Virus record (IMG/VR): IMGVR_UViG_3300033153_002993
Coordinates: 1-64,000 of that record
Strand: one strand, 5' to 3'
Source: a virus
DNA length: 64,000 nucleotides
The position numbers and the translations under genes are program-made. How positions within the stretch are numbered: position 1 is the first letter of the stretch; each line of letters opens with the position of its first letter. Under the pieces are notes generated by a model, which did no database searches, had not been told where the DNA came from, and worked only from the letters and a program-made list of their open reading frames with translations. Positions 63,865 through 64,000 of this stretch are shown here, one piece after another.

Positions 63865-63941
63865 TCCGCGTGTCGTCTAGTCTGGTCAGACACCGGCTTT
63901 GGGAGCCGGCATAACGGCGGTTCAAATCCGTCCACGCGGAC
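63865..63941 (+). tRNA. tRNA-Pro(TGG)
   Basis: Acceptor TCCGCGT/ACGCGGA, anticodon stem CCGGC/GCCGG, loop TTTGGGA, T-arm GGCGG-TTCAAAT-CCGTC. CCA not encoded. It abuts tRNA-Phe without a gap. Confidence 0.82.
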
Positions 63942-63942
63942 C

Positions 63943-64000
63943 TTGAGTTTGGCTCCCTTTCCACACGATCGGCTGTAACCCGATCGCGCTATTATGTGTG
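63943..64000 (+). tRNA. tRNA-Tyr(GTA), partial (runs off window)
   Basis: CGATCGG-CTGTAAC-CCGATCG is a perfect anticodon arm with GTA. The following CGCGCTATTATG may start the long variable arm of tRNA-Tyr. The 3' half is outside the window. Confidence 0.5.

Noticed and set aside
1-64000. Integrase, transposase or CRISPR array
   Set aside because: None found; only homing-type nucleases.

Overview
This window looks like part of a large tailed double-stranded DNA phage of the T4-like (myovirus) capsid type. The capsid set resembles T4: a gp20-like portal, a gp21-like prohead protease, a gp23-like major capsid protein and a two-domain large terminase. Replication instead uses a T7/Pol I-like DNA polymerase, a DnaB/DnaC/DnaG-type replisome and a RecA-like recombinase. 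Base composition is GC-rich. Every protein gene reads on the minus strand, mostly in tightly coupled operons with ATGA or GTGA overlaps. The right end holds a plus-strand tRNA cluster. The host is not identifiable from the sequence. A phage copy of ribosomal protein bS21 and sigma70-like promoters suggest a bacterium that uses bS21 (inference). No integrase, repressor or tail gene is visible, so the rest of the genome must lie outside.

Layout in coordinate order. 1-12.3 kb: late head genes (major capsid, protease/scaffold, portal, terminase). 12.4-18.8 kb: small genes plus bS21, ThyX, DNA polymerase and a histone-H1-like winged-helix protein. 18.8-25 kb: a RelA/SpoT-domain protein and a 1687-residue multidomain protein, both candidate effectors. 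25-34.9 kb: recombination and repair (ParB-like, SSB, RuvC-like, Cas4-like exonuclease, resolvase-like nuclease, RecA, UvsW-like helicase). 35-42.4 kb: HNH nuclease, SSB-like protein, primase, DnaB helicase, DnaC-like loader, initiator-like protein. 42.4-42.6 kb: a structured RNA with its own promoter and U-tract. 42.7-49 kb: lysis-like protein, membrane metalloprotease and a MoxR/VWA ATPase pair. 49-62.3 kb: KH-domain protein, uracil-DNA glycosylase, peptide deformylase and many unknown early-type proteins. 62.3-64 kb: tRNAs for Lys, Asn, Asn, Lys, Gln, Gln, Trp, Asp, Phe, Pro and a partial Tyr, with structured spacers.

Main observations. (1) The terminase carries an intein whose homing endonuclease is encoded in a different reading frame, with its own Shine-Dalgarno and ATG. 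(2) The UvsW-like helicase carries a second intein in its Walker A motif, broken by a -1 frame change between its two LAGLIDADG motifs. (3) A roughly 137-nt RNA closed by an 18-bp stem with a GNRA hairpin and U6 tail lies just upstream of the replication operon. (4) About a dozen promoters share TTGACN-N16/17-TGG-TANNNN, and many leaders carry a hairpin abutting the ribosome binding site. (5) A palindrome, GCGACCAWTGGTCGC, recurs in four gene leaders. (6) The phage carries a translation-related set: bS21, KH protein, peptide deformylase and at least ten tRNAs.
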